Of a DNA stretch of 64,000 nucleotides, positions 33,701 to 44,279 are shown piece after piece (within the stretch, counting starts at the first letter, position 1; each line of letters begins with the position of its first letter). Source of the stretch: Rana temporaria (Eukaryota; Chordata; Amphibia; Anura; Ranidae); the NCBI RefSeq assembly GCF_905171775.1, contig NC_053492.1:323211645-323275644 (forward strand), read 5' to 3'. Made by a program: the position numbers and the translations under genes. The notes under the pieces were generated by a model. It was not told the DNA's origin. It was given only the letters and a program-made list of their open reading frames with translations, and did no database searches.

Positions 33701-35031
33701 ATGTCTGAGGCTGCGTCTAAGGATAGGAGGGATAAAAACGTTATTATTGAGGAGAAGGCGGTCATTATTGATGCCATGCGAAAATATAAGTTCCTCCACG
33801 GCAAGGAAAGTGGCTCGATCAGCAAGGTCTGTAAGGATCAAATCTTGGCACAGATTGCAGCGGAGGTGAGTGCCCTTGGCTATGCCAACCGGACCCCAGA
33901 CAAGATAGCCAAGAAGATCAACGACCTGCGGCGTCTTGTGAAGGAGAAGGTGGCCAAGATCAAGAAACACAGAAGGGGCACCGGAGGTGGTCCAGCCCTG
34001 AAGATAAGACTGACACCTGATGAGGAGGTCATTGCCAGGTGCCTGGAGAAGAAGCAGGTGGAGGGCCTGGAGGGCTTCGAGTCAGTTGATCAGCCCTTGA
34101 GGACAGGTGAGTGTATTTTATCTTTTATCTGGTGTCTAGCATGTGGGGGGGGGGGGGGGGGGGGGGAGTGAATATGTGACAAGTGTGTGGGTCCACCAAC
34201 ATGTGAATGTTTTGTGTCATCCACAGATGTGCAGGATGAAGCGGGCCCATCCTCGGCTGCTGGCCAACCAACCCCATCCCAGGATACCAGTGTCCACACC
34301 TCTCCATGAGAGGAAGTGGAGGAGGAGCACGGGCACCTGGATGATGGCATATATCTGGGGGATGAGACCACCGTCGCTGGACCCTCCCATACCTCCACCT
34401 CCATAGGGGATACCCCCCCAAGGGACTCAAACTTCATTGTAACCCCCCAAGGCCCTCAAATGTGGGATCCCCCCCAAGGGCCTCCACCCTTTTGGGAAGC
34501 CCATCCTCCCTAAGGGAAGTACCCTCAGGGGCCTCCCCATACATTCGTCCCCAAGCCTCACCTGCACCCAGGAAGGCAACTAGGAAGACGAGGGGTGATC
34601 CTGACGCCTTAGAAGCCACTTTGGCTATGGACCTGGCCAGACAGACCCACCATGTGGGTTCTGTGGCATGTGATATGCGCCGGGTGGCAGCCAGCCTGGC
34701 CTCCATGCAGCAGACCCAGGCTGCTTTCACTGCCACCATGACCGAAAATGTGCAGGAGGTCAGTGCCAACAGCACTGCGTTGGTGACCTGCGTTAGGGAC
34801 CTGGATGACACAAATTCAGGCCTTGTGGCAGAGGTCAGGAGCCTGGGAGTGGCCATACAGGCCAATACAGCAGCCATTGAGGCGGTGGGGAATCAGACCA
34901 CTGCGGTCCTCACCCGCATAGCCCTGGCTTTAGAGGGTATCCAGGCAGCCAGGGAGAGACCGGGGGATGTTCCTCCTCCCAATGACCCCCCCCCCCACCC
35001 GCGGCTGCCCCCAGGCAACAGAGGGCACTGA
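33701..35031 (+). pseudogene. Harbinger-5 Myb/SANT-like protein, broken
   Basis: Exon 1 (33701-34106, 406 bp as in Harbinger-3) is open and encodes the DNA-binding region (EEKAVIIDAMRKYKFLHG, KKINDLRRLVKEKVAKI, RRGTGGGP). The intron (34107-34226, GTGAGTG...CCACAG) contains a long G-run. After splicing, exon 2 meets a TGA near 34308. The rest of the protein (ATRKTRG ... ALEGIQAARERPGD, to 35031) is in another frame, so at least one frameshift is also present. Confidence 0.85.
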
Positions 35032-35126
35032 GCCTTGGCACTAGGCGTAGTCCACGTCGGGCCAGATGAGTGCCAGTTCGAATATTTTCTTTTTATACTC
35101 GATATGATTTTTGGTTATTAACTGAT

Positions 35127-35141
35127 ACTCATGATATGAGT
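35127..35141 (+). other. Hairpin after the Myb end (Harbinger-5)
   Basis: ACTCATGATATGAGT, a 6-bp-arm palindrome in the position occupied by the tandem hairpins of Harbinger-1 to -3. Only one clear copy remains. Confidence 0.4.
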
Positions 35142-35242
35142 GATATTATGTTATTATGATACTCGATTGGAGTTGTATTTATTTTATTATTATTCGGGAT
35201 ATTTTTTTTGGAAATTATTTTCAGAGAAAGATACAGCAACAT

Positions 35243-35309
35243 AATTGGAGCCTTGACGTGGCGTTGCTGCTCCCAAGTACCGCACGGTGTACTTGGGTCT
35301 AATCCAATT
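35243..35309 (+). other. Conserved intergenic block of Harbinger-5
   Basis: 67 bp: AATTGGAGCCTTGACG ... TCTAATCCAATT. It contains a perfect 9-bp inverted repeat, CCCAAGTAC/GTACTTGGG. It is strongly conserved with Harbinger-3 although both flanking genes are diverged and dead. Confidence 0.72.
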
Positions 35310-35384
35310 TATTGTGGTTTGGGGGGGGGGGGTGTGTTAGGGACCACAGTGGTGTGCATGCGTGCATTCTCATTGTGACATGTT

Positions 35385-36417
35385 TCATGTGCGTGTTGCA
35401 CGTGAAAATAAGCCTACCACGAGGCATCTCCTGACTGCTCTTCCCTCAGCAGACGGGGGACCCTCGGTTGGGGGGGGAATGTCTGGTTCGGGGGTCAGGT
35501 CATGACGGAGTTCAACATGCAGGCCCCTTCTCATGGCGAAATTGTGCAGAATGCAACATGCACCAATAATCTGGCACACAAAGTCTGGGGCATACAACAG
35601 TGTACCCCCAGACCTATCTAGGCATCGGAACCGTGACTTCAGGAGGCCAAACGTGCGCTCCACCACTCCCCGGGTACGTATATGAGCATCATGGGGGGGA
35701 CAGTCATGCCTGACACCCATGTCACTCACCAACCAGCCAGCTGTCCCCATACACGTTCTGTTCAAATTGTCCTGGGATGTCGCTTTGCCAGTAGATAAAG
35801 CTGTCATGGGTGGCCCCAGGGTGTTTAGCACAGACGTGCCATATGAGGCCTTGAGCATCGGTTATTACTTGTACATTAATTGAATGCCAATTCTTCCTGT
35901 TACGGTACATATGCTCAGCGTCACGGGGGGGCTGGAGTGCCACATGAGAACAATCAATGGCCCCCACAGTGCGTGGAAATCTGGCTATTTTATAGAAATC
36001 GGTTCTTGCCTTTGCCTGCTGGACCTCCTGAGTGGGTCTCACAATGTGGTGGGACATCCGTCTCAGGATAGCGGGTACAACTTGGTGCACGCACCTACTC
36101 ATTGTGGATTGGGACATCCCAGCCAAATTTCCACTGGTTCTTTGAAATGATCCACTGGCTAAAAAATGCAGGGTTGCCATGACCTTGAGCAGTGGCGGCA
36201 CTGCTTGTGATCGATGTGTTGGGCTGGTGAGGTCATCCTGCAGGGATCGTACTATTTCCATGATGGCTTCAGTGTCAAATCTCAACAAGCGAAACACCTC
36301 CGATTCAACCATGCCAAAGAGGTCCATGCGATCTCAGGGTACCCTCTCCTGTGCCCTCCTCCTCCTCCTGCGTGCTTGTAGACGCCGTAGTACTATGACC
36401 ACGGCTGCCCCTGACAT
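35385..36417 (-). pseudogene. Harbinger-5 transposase, stop and splice-site deletion
   Basis: The start (36417) and arginine-rich region are followed by an in-frame TGA near 36333. The frame then stays open through the HTH region and the first two catalytic positions (GAIDCSH, GATHDSF) to the intron donor at about 35727. A deletion relative to other copies then removes most of the intron, its acceptor and the start of exon 2, joining CATGATG directly to ATATACGTACCCGG. The catalytic glutamate region (VVERTFG) and C-terminus survive out of context. Confidence 0.88.
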
Positions 36418-36992
36418 GTTGGCACACAGATGTGTTGTCCTGCAAGTGTTGTTGCTCAGCTCCTCTGTCACGCTGCTGCTGTTGCTGCTCTCCAGCTGAC
36501 CTGTGCAAGTCCGTTGCAAAGTTACCCCTGGTTTTATGAAGGGTAACTTTAGATCGGGCGAGCAGCTTACGCGCACCGCGCGTAGCCTACGACGGACAAT
36601 CGTACGCATGTGAATCGGCATTTCTCCCTCATTTGCATAATTGAATAGCAAATCAATGGGAACGAAGAATACGCCTAGCCTAAATATGCGCCTAAGTTTC
36701 GCCGGCGGAGGACAGTTGCGTTGGACGGGTGAAGCCTAAGTTCGCGTGTATGTGCTTCTGTGGGTACCGCGCATCGATACGACGGCGCACATCTACACTT
36801 ACGCCGCGTATCTCGAGATACACCGTCGTATCTCTTTGTGAATCTGGCCCAGTGGGTTTACAACCACTTTAAGTGTATCTATGCGAAAATGATTCTAAGA
36901 ATCAGTCGCATAGATACACGGGCCAAAAAAGAGAGATACGATGGAGTATCCTGAGATACTCCATCGTAACTTCTCTCAGAATATGGCCCCAA

Positions 36993-37008
36993 GTGTAGTA
37001 AACACCAA
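36993..37008 (+). repeat. 46-bp repeat monomer M2, right part
   Basis: 16 bases that, with 32298-32327, make exactly 46 bp. The join across MITE C2 needs only removal of the element and one CAA. Confidence 0.75.
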
Positions 37009-37707
37009 GGGCCATATTCTCCTACATTTGCGTCGGCCGTAGCGTAAGCCATTTACACTACGCCGCCGCAACTTACTGGAGCAAGTGCCGTATTCCTCAA
37101 GCACTTGCTCCGTAGTTTGCGGAGGCGTAGTGTAAAAGGCCCGGCGTATCCCCGCGTATTTCAAAGGGGGCGGCTTATATTTAAATTAAGCCCGCCCCCG
37201 TTTCGATCGAACTGCGCATGCGCCGGGCTAAAAATAGCCCAGTGCGCATGCTCCAGTTCTCGGCGGAAAACGTCAATGACGCCGACGTGTGCATCATTGA
37301 CGTAAAGTCGTATTCAAGAACGACTTAGGAAAACGATGTACCCGACGGGAAAAGACGACGCGGACCCGACGCCATACTTAACATGGATACGGCGGACTTG
37401 CGTAAACTTACCCCTAATATAGCGAATCGATGTAAGCGATGGCTACACAACGCAAATTCGTTTGGGAATTGGCGTATCAGGCTCATTTGCATAAACAAAT
37501 GAGACCTGAACGTAAACGCCACCTAGCGGCCGGCGGCGAATTACATTTAAGATCCGACATTGTAAGTGACTTACACATGTCGGATCTTCAGCGTATCTAT
37601 GCGAAAATGATTCTAGGAATCACTCGCATAGATACGCGGGTCAAAAAACAGAGATGCGACAGAGTATCCTGAGATACTCCATCGTAACTCTTCTGAGAAT
37701 ATGGCCC
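37009..37707. mobile_element. MITE C, complete copy
   Basis: Ends GGGCCATATTCTC and GAGAATATGGCCC; CAA on both sides (37006-37008, 37708-37710). Non-coding foldback sequence. Confidence 0.88.
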
Positions 37708-37710
37708 CAA

Positions 37711-37756
37711 GTAAGTTTAGGTGCAAACTATACAGCACAAGTGCAGTAAACACCAA
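37711..37756 (+). repeat. 46-bp repeat monomer M3
   Basis: A whole monomer that begins GTAAGTTTAGG and ends AAACACCAA. It lies between MITE C and MITE D. Confidence 0.8.
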
Positions 37757-38487
37757 GGGGCAGATCCACAGAGCGAGTACGCCGGCATATCTACTGATAC
37801 GCCGGCGTACTTTCAAATTTCCTGCGTCGTATATTTGGTTTGAATCCTCAAACCAAGATACGACGGCATCTGGGTAAGATCCGACAGGCGTATGGCTTCG
37901 TACGCCTTCGGATCTTAGATGCAATACTTCGGCGTCCGCTGGGTGGAGTTCTCGTCGTTTGCCGCGTCGAGTATGCAAATTAGCTATTTCCGACGATCCA
38001 CGAACGTACGCATGGCCGTCGCATTCTCTTATGTCGCCTCTATTTGGCTTTTTCCGGCGTATAGTTAAAGCTGGTGTTTTGCGGCGTATAGTTAGACTTG
38101 CCATGTTAAGTATGGCCGTCGTTCCCGCGTTTCATTTGAATTTTTTTTTTTTTTTGCGCAAGTTGTCCGTGAATCGGGATGGACGTAATTCACGTCTATG
38201 TTAAAAACAATTACGTCCTTGTAACGTCATTTAGTGCAATGCACGGCGGGAAATTTAGGGACAGCGCATGCGCAGTTCATTCGGCGCGGGGACGCGCTTC
38301 ATTTAAATGAAACACGCCCCCTAATCCCCAATTTGAATTCCGTGCCGTTACGCCGCTTGAGATACACTACGCCGCCGTAACTTACGGCGCAAATTCTTTA
38401 TGGATTCGATTTAAAGCCAGGTAAGGTACGGCGGAGTAGCGTATCTCGGATACGATGCGCAGGGGCAGATCTTTGTGGATCTGCCCC
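37757..38487. mobile_element. MITE D, complete copy
   Basis: Ends GGGGCAGATCCACA and TTGTGGATCTGCCCC; CAA on both sides (37754-37756, 38488-38490). 731 bp, non-coding. Confidence 0.86.
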
Positions 38488-38490
38488 CAA

Positions 38491-38536
38491 GTACGTTTAG
38501 GTGTAAACTATACAGCACAAGTGCAGTAAACACCAA
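38491..38536 (+). repeat. 46-bp repeat monomer M4
   Basis: A whole monomer between MITE D and MITE E. Confidence 0.8.
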
Positions 38537-39330
38537 TAGGTAGATTCAGAAAGAGTTAGGCCGGCTTATCAACAGATAAGCTGACCTAACTCTGAATCTG
38601 CACCGACCTATGTTTAAGTGTATTCTCTAACAGAGATACACTTAAAGCGGAGGTTCACCCTTTAAAACATAAAAAAAAAAAAACACTGGCATTGTGTCGG
38701 TAGGATGGCGCGACTTTGTGTGATGTCAAAAAATGTTTTAAAGGGTGAACCTCCACTTTAAACATATCTAAGATACGACGGCTTGCGCCGTCCTATCTTA
38801 GATTGCAATGTTTCTGATGGCCGCTAGGTGGCGCTTCCATTGCGGCCGGCGTAGATTATGTAAATGAGCTTGTACGCCGATTCACGAATGTACGCGTGAG
38901 TACCTATGAAGTGGAATAACAATGTTAAAGTATGGCCGCCGTTCCCGCCGCGACGTTCGAATTTTTTACGTTGTTTGCGTAAGTCGTCCGCGAAACGGGA
39001 GTTACGTCGTTTACGTCCACGTCGAAATCAATAGGCCCGTACGGCGTACTTAGCCGCAATGCGCACTGGGAAATTTAGGCGCCCGGCACATGCGCAGTAG
39101 CAAAAAACGTCAAAAAACGTGAGGTCAAGCCTCATTTCCATACAACACGCCCCCCTCCAACCAATTTGAATTAGGCGCCCTTACGCCCGCTCGTTTTAGG
39201 CTACGCCGCCGTATATTAGCAGGTAAGTAGATTGAGAATCACTACTAGCCTAGCTAATTTACGGCTGTGTAGCCTAAACAGGCTAGGCTACGCTGCCCTA
39301 ATGTTAATCCATTGTACCTGAATCTACCTA
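38537..39330. mobile_element. MITE E, with a nested TTAA element
   Basis: Ends TAGGTAGATTCAG and CTGAATCTACCTA, a different terminus from families A-D, yet CAA again flanks both sides (38534-38536, 39331-39333). Non-coding. Confidence 0.85.
38646..38757. mobile_element. 112-bp piggyBac-like MITE
   Basis: Ends AGCGGAGGTTCACCC and GGGTGAACCTCCACT, with TTAA on both sides (38642-38645, 38758-38761). Very short internal region with an A-run. Confidence 0.8.
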
Positions 39331-39333
39331 CAA

Positions 39334-39373
39334 GTACGTGCAAACTATACAGCACAAGTGCAGTAAACACCAA
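39334..39373 (+). repeat. 46-bp repeat monomer M5 (40 bp)
   Basis: Monomer with a short deletion near its start; the tail AGTAAACACCAA is intact. Confidence 0.75.
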
Positions 39374-39467
39374 GGCCCAGATTCTCAAAGGGCTTATGAC
39401 GGCGCAACGCAATGTGCGCTGTTGTAAGTCCTAAGCTGGGCCGTCGTATCTATGCGACTGATTCTTA

Positions 39468-39830
39468 GGCCCCGTACACACGAGAGGATCTATCCGCTGG
39501 AGTTTATCCGCGGATCACTTTCAGCGGATAGATCCGCTGGTGTGTACAACCCAGCGGATATTTATCCGCGGATATTTTTCGGGCCGATGGTTTTCCAGCG
39601 GATCAAAATTTCTTAGCATGCTAAGAAATCGATCCGCTGGAATCCAGTCCAGCGGATTGATCCGATGGTCTGTACAGACTCACCGGATCAATCCATCCGA
39701 TTCCATCCCTCGCATGCGTCGTAATGATTCGACGCATGCGTGGAAGACCTTATATTACAGCGTCGCGCACGTCGCCGCGTCATCATCGCGAACCGTTTCC
39801 GCGGATAAATCCTCTCGTGTGTACTAGGCC
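39468..39830. mobile_element. 363-bp foldback element, Harbinger-7-like ends
   Basis: Ends GGCCCCGTACACACGAGAGG and CCTCTCGTGTGTACTAGGCC, with TTA on both sides (39465-39467, 39831-39833). The interior repeats ATCCGCTGG/CCAGCGGAT many times. The CGTACACAC core matches the Harbinger-7 terminus. Confidence 0.82.
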
Positions 39831-39907
39831 TTAGAATCAGTTACGCATAGATAACCATTAGATCCGACAGGCGTAAGGCTCTTACGCTGTCGGATCTTAA
39901 ATGCAAT

Positions 39908-40547
39908 GGCCCGGATTCAAAGAGATCTGTGCTCTATTTGCGGAGGCGCAGGGCAACGATTTTGCCCTGCGCCCCCGCAAATATTTTGCGCTGCCCTCGA
40001 TTCACGGAGCAGTAGCTCCGTAAATTGCGAGGGCGCGCCGGCAAAATTGCCCGTCGTAAGCGCGCGTAATGTAAATGATCCCGCCGGGGGCGGGAATCAT
40101 TTAAATTAGGCGCGTTCCAGCGCCGATCGTAAAGCGCATGCGCCGTCGGGAAACTTTCCCGACGTGCATTGCGGCAAATGACGTCGCAAGGACGTCATTT
40201 GCTTCAAAGTGAACGTGAATGGCGTCCAGCGCCATTCACATATCACTTACGCAAACCGTGTGAAATTCAAATTTCACGACGCGGGAACGGAGGGTATACT
40301 TTAGCATTGGCTGCCCCTACTATTAGAAGGGGCAGCCTTACGCTAAAGACGCCGTACGAAGACTCCGTAACTTGCGTACGCAGGACCCGCACAACATTGT
40401 GAATCGGCGTAAGTATGCAATTTGCATACTATACGCTGACCACAATGGGAGCGCCCCCTAGCGGTCAACGCAAGAATGCAGCCTAAAATCTGCGTGGCAT
40501 AAGAGCCTTATGCCACGCAGATTTTAGGCTGCAGTCGGCGTTACGAT
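39908..40547. mobile_element. MITE G1, right end missing
   Basis: It matches the left 640 bp of MITE G2 (62036-62766) and stops at TTACGAT, where Harbinger-6 begins. The remaining right end is not found beyond Harbinger-6, consistent with a deletion. Confidence 0.78.
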
Positions 40548-42309
40548 GGGCCAAATTCTCAAAAACATGTGTAAATTTAGAATTATCTAACTTATGTCAT
40601 TTAAGTTACGGCGCCCTAAGTTGGTGTCGTAAGTACCGTATTCTCAGTGCATTTGCGCACAAAATTGCGCCATCCCTAACTTAAGTTTCAATGCGTAAGG
40701 CGTGGTTATGGCAAGTGGGAATGAAGTGGGCGTGCTTCATTGTAATGAGCCGTGACCCCATGCAAATGAAGTGCCGGCCGTACTGCGCATGCGCGCACGA
40801 ATCTGGACCTCACTGCGCATGTGCAGAACTTTGGTCAGCGCAATCAGTGAGATAGGTAAAAGGCCAAGCGTACTTAGTTTGAAGATCGCCCTGTGTTTAA
40901 ATAGCCCCAGTCAAACAGACTTCAATAGCAAAAGTATTTCCCTGTGTTCCCTTCCTAAAGCAAGTTGCTTCTGCTTTGAACGTTTGTCAATGTTTGTTGG
41001 TAAGATTTGTTTGTGAGAAAAGTGTTTGTGGAGTTGGAGGGTATAGTTCAGGGGTCTGCAACCTTTAAGACATAAAGAGCCACTTGGACCCGTTTCCGAA
41101 TGAAAAAAAAAACTGGGAGCCGCAAAACCATTGCGACATTTTAAACAAATATAACACTGCATATATTGTTTCTTACCTTAATGCTATATACAGGATCGTG
41201 CAGTCAGCTGTCAATCTGAAGAAAAAAAAAGGACTTTTTCCCTTAACAATGTAAAATATATTTTTGCAAATTAATAGCTAATTAAAATATTTAATTTACC
41301 TGGTTAATGGGATTTTTGCTCCTGAACCTCAGTGCATAGTGTCTGCACATCAGGGCTGTAATGCCGCGTACACACCATCGCTTTCTGCGATGGAAAAAAA
41401 CGTCATTTTCAAAAACGTCAATTTAATTGACTGTGTGTGGGCAAAAACGTCGTTTTATGTCTTGTAAAAAACAACAGAAAAAAATTGAAGCATGCTTCAA
41501 TTTTATGTGTCGTTTTTGGCCGACGTCGTTTTCTGTGTTCTAAACATTGACCGTGTGTACGTAAAAATGTCGATTTAAGCCCGCGCATGCTCAGAAGCAA
41601 GTTAGGAGACGGCAGCGCTCATTCATGTAAAACGACTGTTCAGAATGGAATCAGCACATTCGTTAAGGTGTTTTTCAGCTTATAGACAAGAAAAGAAAGC
41701 GCTTCTTTAACCCCTGCTTTTAACTGCTACCCAGAAATGGACGTTTGTTGCGGCTGATCTTGTTACATAGTTATGACAAGCTTTTAATTAGTTTCTTTCT
41801 TGTTTGATAATGTTTATGTTTGTGTTCTGTTATTTAGTTGTATCTTCCATCTTAAACATTTTAAATATATATATTGGTCCACCTTTGTTTTTCTTATATT
41901 TTTTTTTCTCACCAATTTGATTTGTAATCTCTAGTTTGTGTTTATTTAGGAGTGTGGGAAGTGTCTGCAACAACCTAATTTTTTAGTTAACTCACCCACA
42001 AGCATGTTTTTTTACCTTGTTAATGTTTGCATTATTTATTTTGTAATGGGTCTGCCCACTCAATAATGATCTCTAAAATCTACAATAAAGAAACATGGTG
42101 AAATTTGGCTGAAAAATAAACATTTATTTTAGTCTTCCTAAAAATTTGCAAAAAAAAAGGTGGCAACCCAAAAACACAACATAATAAAAACAAAGATGCC
42201 AAGGTAGGCAGCACATTAGAGCATGCTTGATTTTTTCTGAAAACAAGGGTCCCCGAAGCCACAAATACAGCCTGTGAGTCCACATTAAAATTCCATCAGG
42301 GGCACCGTA

Positions 42310-42460
42310 TTATTTCTTGGGCTTTTTCTTCCCAGCAGCCTTTCCTGCAGTCTTCCCTGCAGCCTTCCCTGTAGCCCGAGTCCTTGGGGGCTGGGTTCCT
42401 GGAGGAGATGAGGTGGCAGGAGCCAGAGCAGCCTCATGAAGTGGAGGAGCAGGAGCAGGT

Positions 42461-42492
<32 letters not shown>

Positions 42493-43977
42493 AGCAGCAA
42501 GGACAGGAGGAGCAATCCGCACAATGTGGGTGTCGTCATCGAGCTGCCCCAGGGATGCCATGGTTATGGCTTGGAAGATGAGGAGTTCGCAGCGCACACG
42601 CTGGCTCTGCTCCAGATTGTACAGCTTGGCTGCAATGAGCGCTGCGAACCCCTCAACTTCACTGGGTGGCTCTCGGATGGCTGCAGTAGCTTGGCGAAGC
42701 AGGCCCTGGGTCTCCTCCTCCATTTGTCGCATACTCCTGAGCCGTTTATTGGGATTGCGGAATGGAGGGATCCGGGAGATGGTATCCCGCCGGCGTGCCT
42801 CCTGGGTCCCACTGGGGCCTGCCACCTCCTGGCTCCCAGTGGGCTCTGCCACCTCCTGCCTTGCAGTTGGCCCTGGCTCCTCCTGGCTCCCTGTGGGCCC
42901 TGTCTCTTCCTGGCTCCCTGTGGGCCCTGGCTCTTCCTGGCTCCCTGTGGGCCCTGGCTCTTCCTGGCTTGGGTCTGCCTGTGTATCAAAAAAAGGAACA
43001 TATGTTATTTGTGTTTGTCATTAATCACACACATTTTTACAATCATGAGTGATGCAAATTGAATGTCAATATATATTACACACAGGGTCGCCATCCCTAA
43101 TTATGTGGCCCCTTAAACACCTTCAGACATGGTCCCCCTGGAATTATGTTGGTTGTTGCATGCCTAATTTAGCAAATAAGTGGCCTTTTCCCCAAAAAAT
43201 ATTTTATTCAATTTAGTGTCAACTAGATAGTACTCAAAAAGGGTGTCTTCCATCTGGGACCCCTTGCAGGTGTATTGCGTTACTCCCCCCTACTGGCCTA
43301 TCTGAAAATGCCACCCACTCCTTCATAAACATTATTAATTTGCCCATTTTGACCCCATCATGTTTTCCCACTACTGACTATTGATCCTATCCCTAAACTT
43401 ACGAGATTCACATAGAATTTAGAACAATAGTAACATACATTTAACATTATTACTATACTCGTCATATACTAACTAAATTCATACAAAAAACACATACCAT
43501 TCTCCATGGCTCACAATTGGGGTCCTCCAGGAACTCTTTCTCTTCCTCCGAGCTTGCCTGCTCTTGTCTGCAGGGAACACTGGAGGATTGGCTGCTGGGA
43601 AGCTGGGAGCTACCTCTTGGGGGAAGGGTAGACATGGATGCCCTGGTCTCAATGTGGTCGTCCAGGAACTGCAGCTGACTATAGTACTACAGGGTTGGTT
43701 TGTATATGGAGTCAGCTGCAGCCCCAGACCTCATTGAGGCCAGGACTTGGACCCGTTGGGCCCTGTAGGTGCCCCTGATGGAATTTAGTTTGCTTTTCAC
43801 AGTGTCTGTTGTGGCGTTGGGGACCCTTGTTTTCAGAAAAACAAGCATGCTCTGTCTAGCTTTTTCCCTGGCATCTTTGTTTTTATTTATTGTGCTTTTG
43901 GTTTGCCACAGAACAGGATGTTCCTTCCATTTTTGTATGAATTCTGTCAGGAAATCAGCATCCTTGAAGGGATCCAT
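42310..43977 (-). pseudogene. MADF/BESS-like protein with one in-frame TAG
   Basis: Exon 1 (43977-43498) has a MADF-type domain (FLTEFIQKWKEHPVLWQTKS, then KARQSMLVFLKTRV). Exon 2 (42978-42310) has a 9-residue GPTGSQEEP repeat, a BESS-like helix (FAALIAAKLYNLEQSQRVRC), an Ala-Pro run and a Lys-rich tail that may be a nuclear signal. The intron has GTATGTG and ACACAG ends and keeps the frame. The ATG at 43977 was chosen because a likely 3' splice site (TGTGCAG) lies just upstream. An in-frame TAG at 43689-43687 follows the MADF domain. MADF domains bind DNA; the role in the element is not established. Confidence 0.72.
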
Positions 43978-44279
43978 TCTTTCTGCACATGAAACAGAAG
44001 CCAAAACATAATGTAATTAAAGCCACTAGCTTACTTCCCCTAACTAGCCCACAAACTCATTCCCTATTCACTATAATAAAGTCGGAATAAAAAACTTACG
44101 TCTCGTCGTTATGAAAGATCGTGATTTACGCCTTCTTCCACAGACTATGCACGCCGTTTACAAACACGTCCCATCCCTTTTACACTACGCACGCGTGACG
44201 CTCCGCACGACACCCCGCCCCTGACGTTCGGTATCGTCCTTTCCACGCCCCTTCTCTGTCGTTTGGTGAGGGAGAAAAG
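43978..44279. promoter_or_regulatory. Divergent intergenic region, candidate bidirectional promoter
   Basis: About 300 bp separate the start codons of the MADF/BESS-like gene (-) and the Myb-like gene (+), which face away from each other. A shared promoter is inferred from position only; no TATA box is convincing on either strand. Confidence 0.35.

Larger units (their letters stand above)
33258..36850 (+). mobile_element. Harbinger-5, degenerate two-gene element
   Basis: 3593 bp with ends GGGCCAGATTCAC and GTGAATCTGGCCC, flanked by AGT on both sides (33255-33257, 36851-36853). It keeps the standard plan, but both genes are broken. It is more diverged from Harbinger-3 than Harbinger-4 is, so it represents a separate subfamily. 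Confidence 0.92.
32899..36872. mobile_element. Hairpin-rich repeat, split by Harbinger-5
   Basis: Left part 32899-33257 and right end 36854-36872 (GGGTTTACAACCACTTTAA). It has a T-run at the left end and several short hairpins: GGCTAGTATG/CATACTAGCC, CTAAACC/GGTTTAG and TACCTACAGGTAAG/CTTACCTGTAGGTA. No gene. The TTAA at the right end suggests a piggyBac-like insertion, but a matching left TTAA is not visible, so the class is uncertain. Confidence 0.55.
32328..36989. mobile_element. MITE C2, split by a TTAA-type element and Harbinger-5
   Basis: Left part 32328-32898; right part 36873-36989, ending AATATGGCCC. CAA flanks both ends (32325-32327 and 36990-36992). The split lies where MITE C (37009-37707) is continuous. 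This explains the otherwise orphan fragment at 36873-36989. Confidence 0.82.

Noticed and set aside
35385..35858. 157-codon frame as a complete small gene
   Set aside because: It fuses antisense-frame exon 1 and intron sequence to transposase exon 2 through a deletion; it is part of the Harbinger-5 pseudogene.
42436..43062. 208-codon plus-strand frame, Cys/Leu/Pro-rich
   Set aside because: Antisense of exon 2 of the MADF/BESS-like gene; the composition follows the 27-bp repeat.
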